From a virus, in the IMG/VR virus record IMGVR_UViG_3300017971_000422, positions 1 to 44,028 of that record: a DNA stretch of 44,028 nucleotides; one strand, given 5' to 3'. A program made the translations under genes and the position numbers. Below the pieces are notes generated by a model. The model was not told where the DNA came from. It saw only the letters and a program-made list of their open reading frames with translations, and made no database searches. Below, piece by piece: positions 1-7,449 of this stretch. Numbering within the stretch: position 1 is the stretch's first letter; every line of letters starts with the position of its first letter.

Positions 1-528
1 ACATGTTGGCATGGATCTGAACTGGTTGAAGAGCCCTACACTGGAAGAGTAACCTTAACATTTGAAGCTCAGGACATATGGAGGTGGAAAAATCAGATAG
101 AGAGATCTTACGAATCATTATCTAATGAAGAGCAGAATAGTGATCTTCAATGGGCATGGGAAGTGATGAGAACATTAGAAGCCATAAACCTAGCCTCTCT
201 CTTTCAATATGAGGTAAGAACTAGTTTTTATTCTGAGAGATACCCTATCTTTTTCAGCTTAATTAGAGAGAGTGATGAGACTGGTGTTTCTGGCACTGGT
301 GAGGTATTGAAGGGAGTAATCCTACCAGATGGTAGAACAATTATTGAATGGATCTCTGATATTAAGTCTACTACCATATACAAATCATTCTCAGATTTCC
401 TTCAAATCCATGTTATTAGACATCCTAACAACAATCATAGACTACATATTTTGAAGGGAACTCAATGGGAGAAAGTAATAATCAGTCAGAAAGAAATAGA
501 AAAAGGAGTATGGAAGTTACACATCTAA
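1..528 (+). CDS. Hypothetical protein, 5' end cut by the window edge
   Basis: The frame is open from base 1 to the stop at 526-528, so at least 175 residues are encoded and the true start lies outside the window. A GTG-ATG pair at 163-168 could be mistaken for a start, but the upstream 54 codons are open and protein-like (rich in W, E and R), so it is more likely internal. The C-terminal half looks like a beta-rich fold, with hydrophobic stretches such as VLKGVILPDGRTIIEW. I recognise no catalytic motif, zinc site or membrane segment. It sits directly upstream of the zinc-ribbon nuclease-like gene with a 12-base gap, so the two are probably co-transcribed. Function unknown. Confidence 0.6.
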   Translation, partial: TCWHGSELVEEPYTGRVTLTFEAQDIWRWKNQIERSYESLSNEEQNSDLQWAWEVMRTLEAINLASLFQYEVRTSFYSERYPIFFSLIRESDETGVSGTGEVLKGVILPDGRTIIEWISDIKSTTIYKSFSDFLQIHVIRHPNNNHRLHILKGTQWEKVIISQKEIEKGVWKLHI

Positions 529-540
529 TAGGTGATTAAT

Positions 541-1557
541 ATGGACAATGAAACGATGTTATGTTTGAGTTGTAAAAAGGTAGAGGTTCATGACAATATA
601 GCCAAAGGAGTAAATATTTGTAGGAACTGTGGCTTCATCAACCTAGAAGATCCTAATGATAGGGATGTAAAATATTATGTTGCTTATATTCAGGATGAGG
701 ACAAACTTAGCAAATACTATCCTAGAACCCAACAGAAAATCATCAATCGGTATAATGCTTCTCTAACTGAGTGGTGGATTTGTAAGAATGATGAATGTCA
801 AGCATGGAGCTTATGGGAAAATCTAGACAAGGGTTGTGGTAGTGTTAGATGCCCAAAGTGTGGTGAAATGAATCTACAAGGCAGTGTTAGGTTATTCAAG
901 GGATGTCCTATATGTGCTAAGTCCCTTGATAAACACTACATCCATAGAGATACAAAACAGAACTATGTCCTCTCTAATTCTTCTAAAGGAGATGACCCTG
1001 CCTGTTTTATCATCTATCCAACCAAAGCTGAACTAGAGGATTCTGAATATTTTGATAAAAAGAGGGATACAAACTTCATCATTATCGATCCATCAGCTAA
1101 AATGGACATGCCTACCATCATGATTAGAGGACATAAGTTCATGGACAATTACATCATAGATTTCTTTAATGAATGGGCTATATCAACTAAAGAACTTATA
1201 GAATATATTTCTAAAATAGCTGATGTATCTAATGATTACAATAGAAAATTAGAAATACATATAGAAAGTGGTGGGGTTGGCAGTATTTTCAAAGCAGAAT
1301 TAACCAAGAAACTATTTGGTTCAGAAATAATCAAGATAAAAAACAAACATGTTAAAATATTAGATAGTAAATTCTATTTCAAACATAAAATGAATCATTT
1401 AGATGATTATATATTAGATCATAGTTGGAGAGATGATAATAGAAGATGTATCTACTGTGGCAGATCAGCTCATAAGAGTTGGAGATGTTGTGATAACAAT
1501 GAATGTATAGCCAAAGAGTTACAATATGCCAAACAAGTTCATGAGGTTAGGAAGTAG
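541..1557 (+). CDS. Zinc-ribbon protein with a terminase-like RNase H nuclease core
   Basis: Start chosen at ATG 541, six bases after GGTG (531-534), rather than the in-frame GTG at 532; this gives 338 residues. Cysteine pairs at residues 8/11 and 27/30 form one ribbon. CKNDEC and CPKCG (81-108) form a second, CPIC lies near 122, and a C-terminal group has CIYCG and CC..C (303-322). Between them, residues 179-295 carry three acidic motifs in the order of the RNase H-like nuclease domain of large terminase subunits: FIIIDPSA (D183), IHIESGGVG (E242) and HLDDYILD (D288, D289, D293). The spacing of about 59 and 46 residues suits that fold. No Walker A or B motif is present, so this would be a nuclease without the packaging ATPase. 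The motifs are seen; the terminase link is inferred. A RuvC-like resolvase or a zinc-binding adaptor are alternatives. Confidence 0.55.
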   Translation: MDNETMLCLSCKKVEVHDNIAKGVNICRNCGFINLEDPNDRDVKYYVAYIQDEDKLSKYYPRTQQKIINRYNASLTEWWICKNDECQAWSLWENLDKGCGSVRCPKCGEMNLQGSVRLFKGCPICAKSLDKHYIHRDTKQNYVLSNSSKGDDPACFIIYPTKAELEDSEYFDKKRDTNFIIIDPSAKMDMPTIMIRGHKFMDNYIIDFFNEWAISTKELIEYISKIADVSNDYNRKLEIHIESGGVGSIFKAELTKKLFGSEIIKIKNKHVKILDSKFYFKHKMNHLDDYILDHSWRDDNRRCIYCGRSAHKSWRCCDNNECIAKELQYAKQVHEVRK

Positions 1558-1562
1558 ATTAA

Positions 1563-1832
1563 ATGACAGAACAATTGACAAATGAAGCCGACTGTGTTGC
1601 ATTTCAAAGTAAACTTGGATTAATAGGAAATGTAATTATGGAATTACCACTAGAAGAATATCTTGAGAAGGCTGAAAGGGCTACCACACTCGGACCAATT
1701 TTAGATCCTACCCTCTATATGAAAGGGGCTCCAAGTATGGATGAGTGGGTAGATGTAGCTAGAGCAATGAAGGAATGTAAAGACAAATTATTAAAAATTA
1801 GAGAAAAAGCTAAGAAAGAGAGAGGATTATAA
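1563..1832 (+). CDS. Small hypothetical protein
   Basis: This 89-residue gene begins five bases after the stop of the nuclease-like gene, and its TAA overlaps the next ATG (TAATG). The product looks mostly helical. A central stretch contains ELPLEEYLEKAERA, and the basic C-terminal helix (KDKLLKIREKAKKERGL) could bind nucleic acid or another protein. There is no cysteine cluster and no membrane segment. Not recognised; the tight coupling suggests it is made together with its neighbours. Confidence 0.7.
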   Translation: MTEQLTNEADCVAFQSKLGLIGNVIMELPLEEYLEKAERATTLGPILDPTLYMKGAPSMDEWVDVARAMKECKDKLLKIREKAKKERGL

Positions 1833-2275
1833 TGAAGAAAGATAAGAGAGAAATAAACTATCCAGTAATTAGAAGATGTCTCAACTATGTTACTGATCTA
1901 GGACATGTTCAGAGATCTCCAACATCGTCTTATAGCACCTTTAAACCAGATGATCCTTATGTAAAGAATCTTGATGAGAAAAAGGGAATGGACTTCAGGC
2001 TTTCTTTTTTAGGTGGATTAATAGCTGAAGATAGCCTAATCATGCCTAGAAAACTAATCTTCTTTGAAATGTTTGATATAACTCTACCTGTTGATGAGTA
2101 TAGGGATTATGTCACTCCTATCTGTTCTATGCCCGACTGTGACAAACAAGAATCATATCTAAGCACATGTATTTCTTGTGGTAAGAAAATCTGCTTCAGG
2201 TGTGAACATGAACATGTTGAAAACAACAGGTGTCCTTTCTGTTTTGAAAAATTTGAAGAAATAAAGGATGAGTAA
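1832..2275 (+). CDS. IBR/RING-like zinc-binding protein
   Basis: This is a 147-residue protein starting at a TAATG overlap, with GAGAGGAT as ribosome binding site. The first 95 residues are not recognised. Residues 98-137 are a dense metal site: C98-x4-C103-x9-C113-x2-C116-x4-C121-x2-C124, then H126 and H128, then C134-x2-C137. The order C-x4-C, C-x2-C-x4-C-x2-C, H, C resembles the in-between-RING (IBR) zinc domain of eukaryotic RBR ubiquitin ligases, and the final CPFC resembles the last pair of a RING finger. Structure-forming cysteines are seen; any ubiquitin-related role is not supported and convergence is quite possible. The tandem repeat at 2271-2290 begins at its stop codon. Confidence 0.65.
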   Translation: MKKDKREINYPVIRRCLNYVTDLGHVQRSPTSSYSTFKPDDPYVKNLDEKKGMDFRLSFLGGLIAEDSLIMPRKLIFFEMFDITLPVDEYRDYVTPICSMPDCDKQESYLSTCISCGKKICFRCEHEHVENNRCPFCFEKFEEIKDE

Positions 2276-2290
2276 CTACCAGTAACTACT
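2271..2290 (+). repeat. Two tandem copies of a 10-bp unit after the IBR-like gene
   Basis: The unit AGTAACTACC occurs at 2271-2280 and again, with the last base changed to T, at 2281-2290. The first copy overlaps the TAA stop of the upstream gene. The same unit occurs twice in tandem in the next gene gap (2532-2551). Short direct repeats in two consecutive gaps could be a protein binding site in DNA or mRNA; the function is unknown. Confidence 0.8.
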
Positions 2291-2310
2291 CACTCAGGAT
2301 GATGAAGTAA

Positions 2311-2526
2311 ATGACTAGCCATGAGTTAGAATGTAAGAATAAAGATATAATTCCAGAACTTGTAAGGATATATATTGATGGAGGTGGGGATGTATTTCTG
2401 AGTGATATGAGTGATATGCACTCCAGAGATATGATGATATATTATTGTCCTTATTGTGGAGAACTATTGAACAAATGTAAAGAATGTTTAGAAAAATTAA
2501 TCATAAAGGAAAACGAAAAGGATTAA
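2311..2526 (+). CDS. Small zinc-ribbon protein
   Basis: This is a 71-residue protein. The C-terminal half has CPYCG (about 46-50) followed by CKEC (about 56-59), two CxxC knuckles that can hold one zinc ion in a rubredoxin-type ribbon. The N-terminal half includes IYIDGGGDVFLSDMSDMH, with no recognised domain. It lies between the two copies of the tandem repeat pair. Such single-ribbon proteins are common in archaea and their viruses, often as transcription or replication accessories, but no specific role can be assigned. Confidence 0.7.
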   Translation: MTSHELECKNKDIIPELVRIYIDGGGDVFLSDMSDMHSRDMMIYYCPYCGELLNKCKECLEKLIIKENEKD

Positions 2527-2531
2527 ATACT

Positions 2532-2551
2532 AGTAACTACCAGTAACTACC
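2532..2551 (+). repeat. Second pair of the 10-bp tandem repeat
   Basis: Perfect copies of AGTAACTACC lie at 2532-2541 and 2542-2551, between the zinc-ribbon gene and the ribbon-helix-helix gene. The Shine-Dalgarno of the next gene (AGGTGA, 2556-2561) begins five bases later. Because that next gene encodes a likely DNA-binding protein, an operator for self-regulation is one possible reading; this is inference. Confidence 0.8.
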
Positions 2552-2566
2552 ATACAGGTGAATGAT

Positions 2567-2830
2567 ATGCCAAAGGCAGCAACAATTGGATTAACAACAG
2601 AAACGAAAAAACTATTGAGAGAATTGAAAGTAGGAGATCCGGGCTATGAGGATAGTTTTGAGGACACTGTATTACACCTCATTACCATAATCAAAGGTAT
2701 GGATGAAGCATTCAAAGTAGCAAGGGTAGAAGTGGATAAGTCTACTTTCAAGAAGATTGGGAAGAGGTTTAAAGAGAAGGTGAAAGGTAGAGCATTTGAG
2801 GTCTATCTAAAAATAGTGAGAGGTAAGTGA
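2567..2830 (+). CDS. Ribbon-helix-helix (CopG/Arc-type) DNA-binding protein
   Basis: Start set at ATG 2567, five bases after AGGTGA, instead of the in-frame GTG at 2558; 87 residues. The N-terminus (KAATIGLTTETKKLLRELK) has a short strand with alternating hydrophobic residues followed by a helix. A second helix follows (FEDTVLHLITIIKGM), which is the pattern of a ribbon-helix-helix repressor that binds the major groove as a dimer. The C-terminal part is very basic (KKIGKRFKEKVKGRA). The family is widespread in archaea and their viruses as small transcription regulators. The adjacent tandem repeats are candidate binding sites. Confidence 0.65.
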   Translation: MPKAATIGLTTETKKLLRELKVGDPGYEDSFEDTVLHLITIIKGMDEAFKVARVEVDKSTFKKIGKRFKEKVKGRAFEVYLKIVRGK

Positions 2831-2832
2831 GA

Positions 2833-3141
2833 ATGAGGAATATATTTGAAATAGTGGAAGCATTAAATAGTAACTATGGAATGAATATCAATACTCCAAA
2901 TGGTTCAATCTGGGATAAGGACTTACGAATTGATGTTAGAAGAGGCATCACAATTGAAGAGATACTCCTAATAGTAGAGGGATTGGTCAAGAACGGTTAC
3001 AAACCAAAACCACTAGAACTAGAAATAATCAATGGAAAAACAATCATTAATGATAGGAAGAAAGAAATAAAGACTACCATTGATATACTAATAGTAATAC
3101 CATTAAAGGATGAAATAGAGAATAGAGGAATACAGAAATGA
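2833..3141 (+). CDS. Hypothetical protein, tandem paralogue of the next gene
   Basis: Start taken at ATG 2833 (an in-frame GTG at 2827 is less well placed); 102 residues, overlapping the next gene by four bases. It contains ITIEEILLIVEGLVKNGYKP, which matches IDIEELMKFVEELRNNGYNV in the following protein. Both end in a strand-like segment with a PL or PI pair (IVIPLK, MVPIIK). The two therefore look like a tandem duplication. No metal site or membrane segment is visible. Unknown function. Confidence 0.65.
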   Translation: MRNIFEIVEALNSNYGMNINTPNGSIWDKDLRIDVRRGITIEEILLIVEGLVKNGYKPKPLELEIINGKTIINDRKKEIKTTIDILIVIPLKDEIENRGIQK

Positions 3142-3440
3142 AAGATATAACACAAATAATCAATGATTTCTTTGTTACTAAGAATGGATATGTATATGTT
3201 TCCAAAGTAACATTACACCTAAAGCCTCTAGCTGTAGAGTTTCCAGATGGAATAGACATTGAAGAACTAATGAAATTTGTTGAAGAATTGAGAAATAATG
3301 GCTATAATGTTAGACATATTACTTCTACAATTATAGGAAAACCAGAGACTATAAGGGAACCATTAGCTCATAGGTTTTCAATGAGTGTAAAATCAGCAGT
3401 AATGGTTCCAATAATCAAAATGGATAATGAGAAAAGATAA
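3138..3440 (+). CDS. Hypothetical protein, tandem paralogue of the preceding gene
   Basis: This 100-residue gene starts within the last four bases of its paralogue (ATGA overlap), so translation is probably coupled. The shared core is the helix IEELMKFVEELRNNGYNV (about 39-56). The N-terminal half (YVYVSKVTLHLKPLAVEFP) looks like two strands. Fold likely alpha/beta; function not recognised. Confidence 0.65.
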   Translation: MKDITQIINDFFVTKNGYVYVSKVTLHLKPLAVEFPDGIDIEELMKFVEELRNNGYNVRHITSTIIGKPETIREPLAHRFSMSVKSAVMVPIIKMDNEKR

Positions 3441-3463
3441 AAATAAATAGAGAGTGATTTATT

Positions 3464-4183
3464 ATGGCGTTTGAGGATTTTGAAGAAGATGATGAACTAC
3501 AAGAGAGAGAACAGAAAGAGTTAGCCAAACTAGAGGAAGAAGAGAAGAAGGCTAAAACTAAAAAGAAAAAACCTAAGAAGAAAAAGGCAACGGGTCCAAA
3601 ACCCGCACCTAAACCAACTGAGGTTAAAGATTCAACAGGTAGAGCAGATACCGTCAATGTAACTGAGGTTGAATGGGCATGGGAAGAACCAATCAAGAAC
3701 CTTCAAGAATCTGTAGCTGAACTCAAAGATCACGAAAAACAACTACAACAAATGATGAGGTCAGTTATGCAAAGAGCTGAAAAACTAGAAAATAGGGCTG
3801 AGACTTCTACAGTAGCTACCAGAACATTGAGACAATTTGTAGAATCCAATAAAGTAGATATTAATGAATATGCTGAATGTATCCACACACTTGAGCAGAG
3901 GATAACCAGCATTGAAGGGTTGGCATTACTAGAAGTTACTGAGGATACAACGATCATACCTAATCATGGTATAGTAATGACCAATCAAAATGACATCAAT
4001 GAGATATTAAAACTTGAAGAAGAATTCATAGACCTCATTGAACTGGTAAGGATTAGAAGGATGGATAGGATCAAAGAGTATGATGAAAAACATGGCACTA
4101 GCATTAAAACTACTGCTGGAGCTACAGCAGAACTTACCAAACTCTCCAGAAAGATCTTCAATATGATTAGGGAGTTGAAATAA
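3464..4183 (+). CDS. Acidic/basic low-complexity and coiled-coil protein
   Basis: This 239-residue protein has GTGAT placed five bases before its ATG. The first 30 residues are extremely acidic, followed by a lysine block (about 31-45: KTKKKKPKKKK) and a proline/lysine linker. Residues 75-160 are predicted coiled coil with regular leucine/isoleucine spacing (IKNLQESVAELKDHEKQL onward). The C-terminal third is helical. The shape suggests a nucleic-acid-binding or scaffolding protein, for example a clamp or packaging accessory, but no family is recognised. Its TAA overlaps the next ATG. Confidence 0.7.
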   Translation: MAFEDFEEDDELQEREQKELAKLEEEEKKAKTKKKKPKKKKATGPKPAPKPTEVKDSTGRADTVNVTEVEWAWEEPIKNLQESVAELKDHEKQLQQMMRSVMQRAEKLENRAETSTVATRTLRQFVESNKVDINEYAECIHTLEQRITSIEGLALLEVTEDTTIIPNHGIVMTNQNDINEILKLEEEFIDLIELVRIRRMDRIKEYDEKHGTSIKTTAGATAELTKLSRKIFNMIRELK

Positions 4184-4635
4184 TGGGAGAAAGAAAAACA
4201 GAGACTAGAACCATAGTCATAGAACTCGAATATACAGAGGGTCAGAGAGGGGAAACATTTGACTATGTATATGTTGGACTGGAAAAGTTGCTATGGGGAT
4301 TTAGAGGAGATCCAGATATTGATGTTACTGACATCTATCATGAAATTGGATCATTAACAGATCCAAAAGAATCAATAAAGAAGAAGGTAGAGAAGAAATC
4401 TGGTTATATGGAATCTCATCATTGTAAGTATTCTGAATTTAACTGTAACAGATGTAGGAGTAGAATCAAAACCAACTATGGTAGTGAAACTCATAAGACT
4501 GGTAGATGTCCTCCATGTAGAGGAGTGAAGGGTTCTGATAGGCTCTATTGTGATATATTTAAATTATTCCCTGACATTGAATATTGTCAAACTAACTGTC
4601 CTGTAGGAGATATATGCAAGTATATAAAGAGGTAA
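4183..4635 (+). CDS. Cysteine-rich zinc protein
   Basis: This is a 150-residue protein beginning at a TAATG overlap with a GGGAG binding site. The N-terminal 75 residues are alpha/beta (RTIVIELEYTEG). From residue about 82 there are at least nine cysteines plus histidines: HHCKYSEFNCNRCRSR, CPPCRG, then C...C..NCPVGDIC at the end. This suggests two zinc sites. The last 22 bases overlap an upstream in-frame extension of the next gene, but not its likely true start. Role unknown; DNA or RNA binding is plausible for such knuckles. Confidence 0.65.
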   Translation: MGERKTETRTIVIELEYTEGQRGETFDYVYVGLEKLLWGFRGDPDIDVTDIYHEIGSLTDPKESIKKKVEKKSGYMESHHCKYSEFNCNRCRSRIKTNYGSETHKTGRCPPCRGVKGSDRLYCDIFKLFPDIEYCQTNCPVGDICKYIKR

Positions 4636-4640
4636 TAGTA

Positions 4641-5291
4641 ATGGCTAATTGTATTCAATGTTGTTATCGTAGAGGGAATGATTGTATCCTAGATCATAAG
4701 CTAGAGGGTCATTGTCAGGATATGGGCAACGGTCTCTGGCTTACATGTCCTCATTGTGAGAAATGGGTAGACAATATCCCTCATAATCCTGAACATGTGT
4801 TTGATGATGCTAAAATGGAAATCATGTGTGCTGAATCTAATCTCTGTGGCTGTCACACCATGAAACCAGTGATAGACCATTACACCAGAGCAGAGCTTGT
4901 TAAGATGAGAGATGAAGAACCTCTCTTCTTTGCAGTGCATTATGAACATAATTTTAATGTATGGTATCTCATGGCGATCTATGAATATCCTCTAGATACT
5001 GGTAATCCAATCAGAGATAGAGGAAGGTGGATAAATCATCATCCTTTCATTAGACTTGATAGGAATGAACATGGTAGACCTTACTTTGAATTGGCTAGAG
5101 AGGTCATCAAAGCTAGGACTGAAAACATGTGTCCTCACAGAGTTAGACCTCATATCACCTTAGATGAAGATGGTTTCCAATGGACTAGAAAGAAGGTTGG
5201 TTGGATTTGTGTCTTAGAATCATCATGCAACTTTGGCGATGAATGTACTGAAGCTGACTATAAGTATTGTTATTTAGAAGGTAAAGAATAA
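4641..5291 (+). CDS. Cysteine/histidine-rich hypothetical protein
   Basis: Start set at ATG 4641, preceded by GAGGTAAT, rather than ATG 4614 inside the previous gene; 216 residues. The N-terminus (MANCIQCCYRRGNDC) and CPHCEKW (about 39-45) plus C..CGCH (about 70-76) form zinc-type clusters. The middle (about 90-150) looks alpha/beta with aromatic residues (FFAVHYEHNFNVWYLMAIY). A final group of cysteines (CVLESSCNFGDEC, then C near the end) may hold another metal ion. A role in nucleic-acid metabolism would fit its neighbours but is not shown. Confidence 0.65.
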   Translation: MANCIQCCYRRGNDCILDHKLEGHCQDMGNGLWLTCPHCEKWVDNIPHNPEHVFDDAKMEIMCAESNLCGCHTMKPVIDHYTRAELVKMRDEEPLFFAVHYEHNFNVWYLMAIYEYPLDTGNPIRDRGRWINHHPFIRLDRNEHGRPYFELAREVIKARTENMCPHRVRPHITLDEDGFQWTRKKVGWICVLESSCNFGDECTEADYKYCYLEGKE

Positions 5292-5452
5292 TGACTAAGG
5301 AATCTAAAGAACTGATAGATGTATTAGAAGAGCATACAGGTAACACGCCTGAAGCTGATACTATTCCCATTCCACCAAAGATGAGAGCATGGTTAATGAA
5401 TCAACCAGAATATAAGGAAGGATGTAGAAATGATGTCGAAGAGAGAGAATAG
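5291..5452 (+). CDS. Small hypothetical protein (53 residues)
   Basis: The gene starts at a TAATG overlap with the previous stop, and its 3' end overlaps the next gene by about 20 bases, the same close coupling as its neighbours. The product begins MTKESKELIDVLEEHTG, continues with a proline-rich linker (TIPIPPKMRAWLM) and ends in a charged tail. No motif is recognised. The start-stop coupling and protein-like composition support it as a real gene. Confidence 0.6.
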   Translation: MTKESKELIDVLEEHTGNTPEADTIPIPPKMRAWLMNQPEYKEGCRNDVEERE

Positions 5453-6152
5453 AATTCTATGGCTATTGGACAAGGAGTTTGATAGGATAGTAAAAGAGAG
5501 ATCATTCCTAGCTCATTTTGGTCATGAAAAGTATGATGCTGATAGGATGCTTATTACAATACAAGTAGGCACTGCCTTTGAAAATGATCTATTAGATCAA
5601 TTCTATGCTAAGGAAATGGTTATGGAGTTAAATGATATGCTTCCAGATACTAAGGATGATCTAGGGATTAAAATGATTACTCAGATTGCTCATTCATTGG
5701 TCAATAATGTAGAAAAGGAATTCATCATCAAGTTCATTGAGAAGTATCCTAAATCTTTTACTGGTAGATATAACTCATTACCAATATGTTTTACAGATAT
5801 GTCTAATAATGTGAATGGATTAAAAGACCTAATCATTATAGAACATCCTAAAATGAAAATGGAGTATATAAAGGATGCTTCATTTACAGGGACATATCAA
5901 GCACTATCTGAATGTGAGAAAGGAGCAAAATATCCTAGACTATATGGTGTTCCAGTAATTACTACTTGTAACTGTCCTGAAGATAAATTTGTGGTAATTC
6001 CTACAAAAGAATTGGATATATGGTATCGTTATTCTCAACCAGTTAGTTTCGATAGTCCTTATAATTCAAAGAGAAAGACTAGAATACAAAGTGATGGAAT
6101 ATTCAAGTATTATTTTATTCAATGGTGTTGGAGTTGTTTACATGACAGATAA
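5430..6152 (+). CDS. Hypothetical protein (240 residues)
   Basis: Two adjacent ATGs (5430 and 5433) follow AAGGAAGGA; either may be used. The first 110 residues are helical and charged (WLLDKEFDRIVKERSF). The second half is more beta-like, with GTYQALSECEKGAKYPRLYG and a CNC pair (about 185-187) followed by FVVIPTKELDIWYRY. I do not recognise a family. No catalytic triad, nucleotide-binding loop or membrane helix stands out. Confidence 0.65.
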   Translation: MMSKRENRILWLLDKEFDRIVKERSFLAHFGHEKYDADRMLITIQVGTAFENDLLDQFYAKEMVMELNDMLPDTKDDLGIKMITQIAHSLVNNVEKEFIIKFIEKYPKSFTGRYNSLPICFTDMSNNVNGLKDLIIIEHPKMKMEYIKDASFTGTYQALSECEKGAKYPRLYGVPVITTCNCPEDKFVVIPTKELDIWYRYSQPVSFDSPYNSKRKTRIQSDGIFKYYFIQWCWSCLHDR

Positions 6153-6570
6153 AATGAAATTGCGTAATATAGAATTGAGTATAGAACAGATCAAAGACTC
6201 TATAGCTGATATTAATACAAAATTATTGTCTCTACAGAACCAACCAATAATCATACAGGCTAAAGATCATTTTGAAGTCTATGAGAAGATGCAAAAGATG
6301 TTTACTGAACATGGAGCTAGTCCATTGAGACCATTAATCATATTCCCTTATGATGATGCTAGAGTAACAGACACACTCATGGTTGGTATTAATAATATAA
6401 ATAAAGAGTTAGATGAACCTAAACCTTGTCGTGATTGTGGTAAACTGACCGATCCAGTTACTAGATATGTAGAGGTTCAGTATGAGAACGGACAGCCAAT
6501 AGCAATACACTATTACTGTGGAGAGGCATGTAAGGATACCTTCTATATGTGTCAGTGGACAGATGAGTGA
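6142..6570 (+). CDS. Hypothetical protein with C-terminal zinc knuckles
   Basis: Start placed at ATG 6142 with GGAG upstream, giving 142 residues and an 11-base overlap with the previous gene; the longer frame from 6091 would overlap by 62 bases. The N-terminus (IELSIEQIKDSIADINTKLL) is a probable coiled coil. Near the C-terminus CRDCG and CGEAC are separated by about 30 residues, suggesting one zinc site. Unknown role. Confidence 0.65.
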   Translation: MTDKMKLRNIELSIEQIKDSIADINTKLLSLQNQPIIIQAKDHFEVYEKMQKMFTEHGASPLRPLIIFPYDDARVTDTLMVGINNINKELDEPKPCRDCGKLTDPVTRYVEVQYENGQPIAIHYYCGEACKDTFYMCQWTDE

Positions 6571-6575
6571 TTGTA

Positions 6576-7124
6576 ATGAAAGATGGAGAAAGGTTCAGAT
6601 ATACAGGAAAACAGTCAACTTTTGACTTAGACCAGTTTGAACTCACTGCTGGTCAAAAGTTAATGGTCAAATCATATTTGGTGATATTTGGTCAGGTATT
6701 CCTATTTAAGAATGATAGAGATGAATGGGAAGTAATTAGTCCATTAGAATTTCAGATGGAGATGTTTACTGACAGGGATCAAAATATAACAAGGAAGGAA
6801 TTGATATATAGGGCTAATATTGATTCTAATAAGGATCTTCCTAAAGGATATACCTGTTCTGAGTTTATAGTGGATGAAATGATTAAACTCCCAGATGATG
6901 TAATAGAGAAGTCAATAGAGATATATAACAATTTGATGAATAAGAGTTCTGGTTACAGTATTTCAGCCACTACTCCTAGTTCTGGTAAGGGTTATACTCC
7001 TATTCCCAATTGTAAGGATTATAATATGTCTAGCTTCCCTCATCCAATATGTGATGGTTGTTTCTATCATATAGACAATTTATGCTTGTATGTCCCTGAC
7101 AATGGAGCTGCTACTAGTGAGTGA
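6576..7124 (+). CDS. Hypothetical protein (182 residues)
   Basis: Start taken as ATG 6576 after GTGATT; a GTG at 6567 is in frame but overlaps that ribosome binding site. The N-terminal half contains strands such as KSYLVIFGQVFLF and an acidic stretch. The middle is helical (DDVIEKSIEIYNNLM). The C-terminus has C...C..C...C (CKDYN..., CDGCF, CLYV) that may bind metal. The 3' end overlaps the next gene by eight bases if that gene starts at GTG 7117. Not recognised. Confidence 0.65.
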   Translation: MKDGERFRYTGKQSTFDLDQFELTAGQKLMVKSYLVIFGQVFLFKNDRDEWEVISPLEFQMEMFTDRDQNITRKELIYRANIDSNKDLPKGYTCSEFIVDEMIKLPDDVIEKSIEIYNNLMNKSSGYSISATTPSSGKGYTPIPNCKDYNMSSFPHPICDGCFYHIDNLCLYVPDNGAATSE

Positions 7125-7449
7125 TAGATTGCCTGAAGACTGGAGACCACCATACCCTCTCCATTCAAGTCCATATTCAAGAAGGATTAAAGAAATAATC
7201 GAAAACCTACCAGAATTTAGAATGCTTTGTATCTATATTAGGATAGATCATAAAAAGGTAAATAAATTAGATATGTATGTTGATCTATCTACTAAAGGTA
7301 GTTCTGGTAAAGTAATATTGGTATCTAAGAATTGTCATGGTAAAGTAAATGCAATTACTAGATACCCCTTTAGAATAAAGAAACGCCTGTTCAGATCACC
7401 CAAAATAATATGGTCTAACATGATTGATAATAATTATGGTGAAGAATAA
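7117..7449 (+). CDS. Small hypothetical protein with an SDRLPEDW N-terminus
   Basis: GTG 7117 is preferred because GGAG (7104-7107) precedes it by nine bases. The resulting N-terminus, (M)SDRLPEDWRP, also matches MSDKLPEDWLP of the 57-residue membrane protein encoded at 33348-33521. An upstream in-frame ATG at 7090 would add nine residues. The 110-residue product is basic in its C-terminal half (RYPFRIKKRLFRSPK). No membrane segment, no cysteine cluster. The shared N-terminus may be a docking or targeting signal used by two proteins of the same virus. Confidence 0.6.
   Translation: MSDRLPEDWRPPYPLHSSPYSRRIKEIIENLPEFRMLCIYIRIDHKKVNKLDMYVDLSTKGSSGKVILVSKNCHGKVNAITRYPFRIKKRLFRSPKIIWSNMIDNNYGEE

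Noticed and set aside
3415-3696. 93-codon minus-strand frame rich in serine and phenylalanine
   Set aside because: Arises as the antisense of the lysine/glutamate-rich low-complexity start of the coiled-coil protein.
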